From NCBI GenBank assembly GCA_031290535.1, contig JAITNI010000327.1, positions 1 through 6,317 on the forward strand: 6,317 nt of DNA. The letters are read 5' to 3'. This document shows, piece after piece, positions 5,768 through 6,317 of the stretch. The notes below the pieces were generated by a model. That model searched no databases, was not told the origin of the DNA, and worked only from the letters and a program-made list of their open reading frames with translations. The number at the start of each line of letters is the position of its first letter. Positions within the stretch are counted from its first letter, which is position 1. The translations under genes and the position numbers were made by a program. The DNA is from Zoogloeaceae bacterium (GTDB taxonomy: Bacteria; Pseudomonadota; Gammaproteobacteria; Burkholderiales; Rhodocyclaceae).

Positions 5768-6136
5768 TCAGCGGGGAATTTCCTTCTCTTCTGAAGCGCT
5801 CGCCGCACCCGGTTCGACCGTTGGGGTTTCTTCTGTCGGTTGCGCGGCAGGGGCGGATTGTACCACGCCCTCCATCACGCTGCCAGACGCTTTGGGCGCG
5901 GAAGAGGCCACATAACCCAACACCAGGCTGGTGATGAAAAACACCGTTGCCAGTACCCCCGTGCTGCGGCTGAAAAAGTTGGCGGCCCCGGACGAACCAA
6001 AGAGACTGCCGGAAGCTCCGCTCCCGAACGCCGCCCCCATGTCCGCGCCCTTGCCGTGCTGCATCAGCACCAGACCGATAATGCCCAGCGCCACCAGAAT
6101 ATGAATTGCCAACACCAGAGAATAAAGCCAGTTCAT
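5768..6136 (-). CDS. secG: Preprotein translocase subunit SecG
   Basis: SecG is the small accessory subunit of the SecYEG channel in the inner membrane and aids SecA-driven export. The product is 122 residues. It has two transmembrane segments at about 2-24 and 58-78, joined by the highly conserved loop QHGKGADMGAAFGSGASGSL (26-45) that continues to GSSG and FFSRSTG. The C-terminal tail from about 80 is hydrophilic and rich in A, P and E, a variable region in proteobacterial SecG. The ATG lies 12 bases after the tpiA stop with a modest ribosome binding site (GGTAGG), so the two genes are likely cotranscribed. tRNA-Leu follows. Confidence 0.96.
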   Translation of the reverse strand: MNWLYSLVLAIHILVALGIIGLVLMQHGKGADMGAAFGSGASGSLFGSSGAANFFSRSTGVLATVFFITSLVLGYVASSAPKASGSVMEGVVQSAPAAQPTEETPTVEPGAASASEEKEIPR

Positions 6137-6148
6137 GAATGCCTACCG

Positions 6149-6317
<169 letters not shown>

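Overview
The window carries the start of a bacterial respiratory complex I (NADH:quinone oxidoreductase) operon and the genes just upstream of it. All recognisable genes are on the minus strand. In transcription order, from high to low coordinates, they are: the 3' end of tpiA, secG, tRNA-Leu(GAG), nuoA, nuoB, nuoC, nuoD, two small unrecognised secreted-protein genes, nuoE and nuoF. The order tpiA-secG-tRNA-Leu-nuoA, the high G+C, the genome-encoded CCA of the tRNA and the wording of NuoF, NuoA and NuoC all point to a proteobacterium, most likely a betaproteobacterium. This assignment comes from recalled family features, not a search, and genus cannot be stated.

Layout. 6149-6317 is the C-terminal part of triosephosphate isomerase. 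5768-6136 is SecG of the Sec translocon. 5646-5730 is a class II tRNA-Leu. 5508-5645 is a leader with two overlapping, mutually exclusive terminator-like hairpins, then a plausible sigma-70 promoter for the nuo genes. 4002-5507 holds nuoA, nuoB and nuoC, and 2752-4005 is nuoD. 2036-2747 holds two tandem genes for short proteins with signal peptides. 222-2029 is nuoE and nuoF. 1-221 is non-coding and contains a compact array of hairpins and a G-rich tract; no nuoG begins inside the window.

How they work together. NuoB, C and D form the quinone-reducing connecting module, NuoE and F the NADH-oxidising module, and NuoA a membrane subunit. All retain the cofactor or quinone-site residues I could check. 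Most nuo junctions are tight (ATGA, TAATG, or gaps of a few bases), so translation is probably coupled along the operon.

The unexpected part is the pair of small genes between nuoD and nuoE. They are clear paralogs at protein and DNA level, each begins with a signal peptide, and each is spliced into the operon with only 4-6 bases between stop and start codons. Known NuoD and NuoE are cytoplasmic-side subunits, so exported proteins in this position are unusual. I do not recognise the family. This pair is the best candidate here for something undescribed; the hairpin array after nuoF and the double terminator before nuoA come next.
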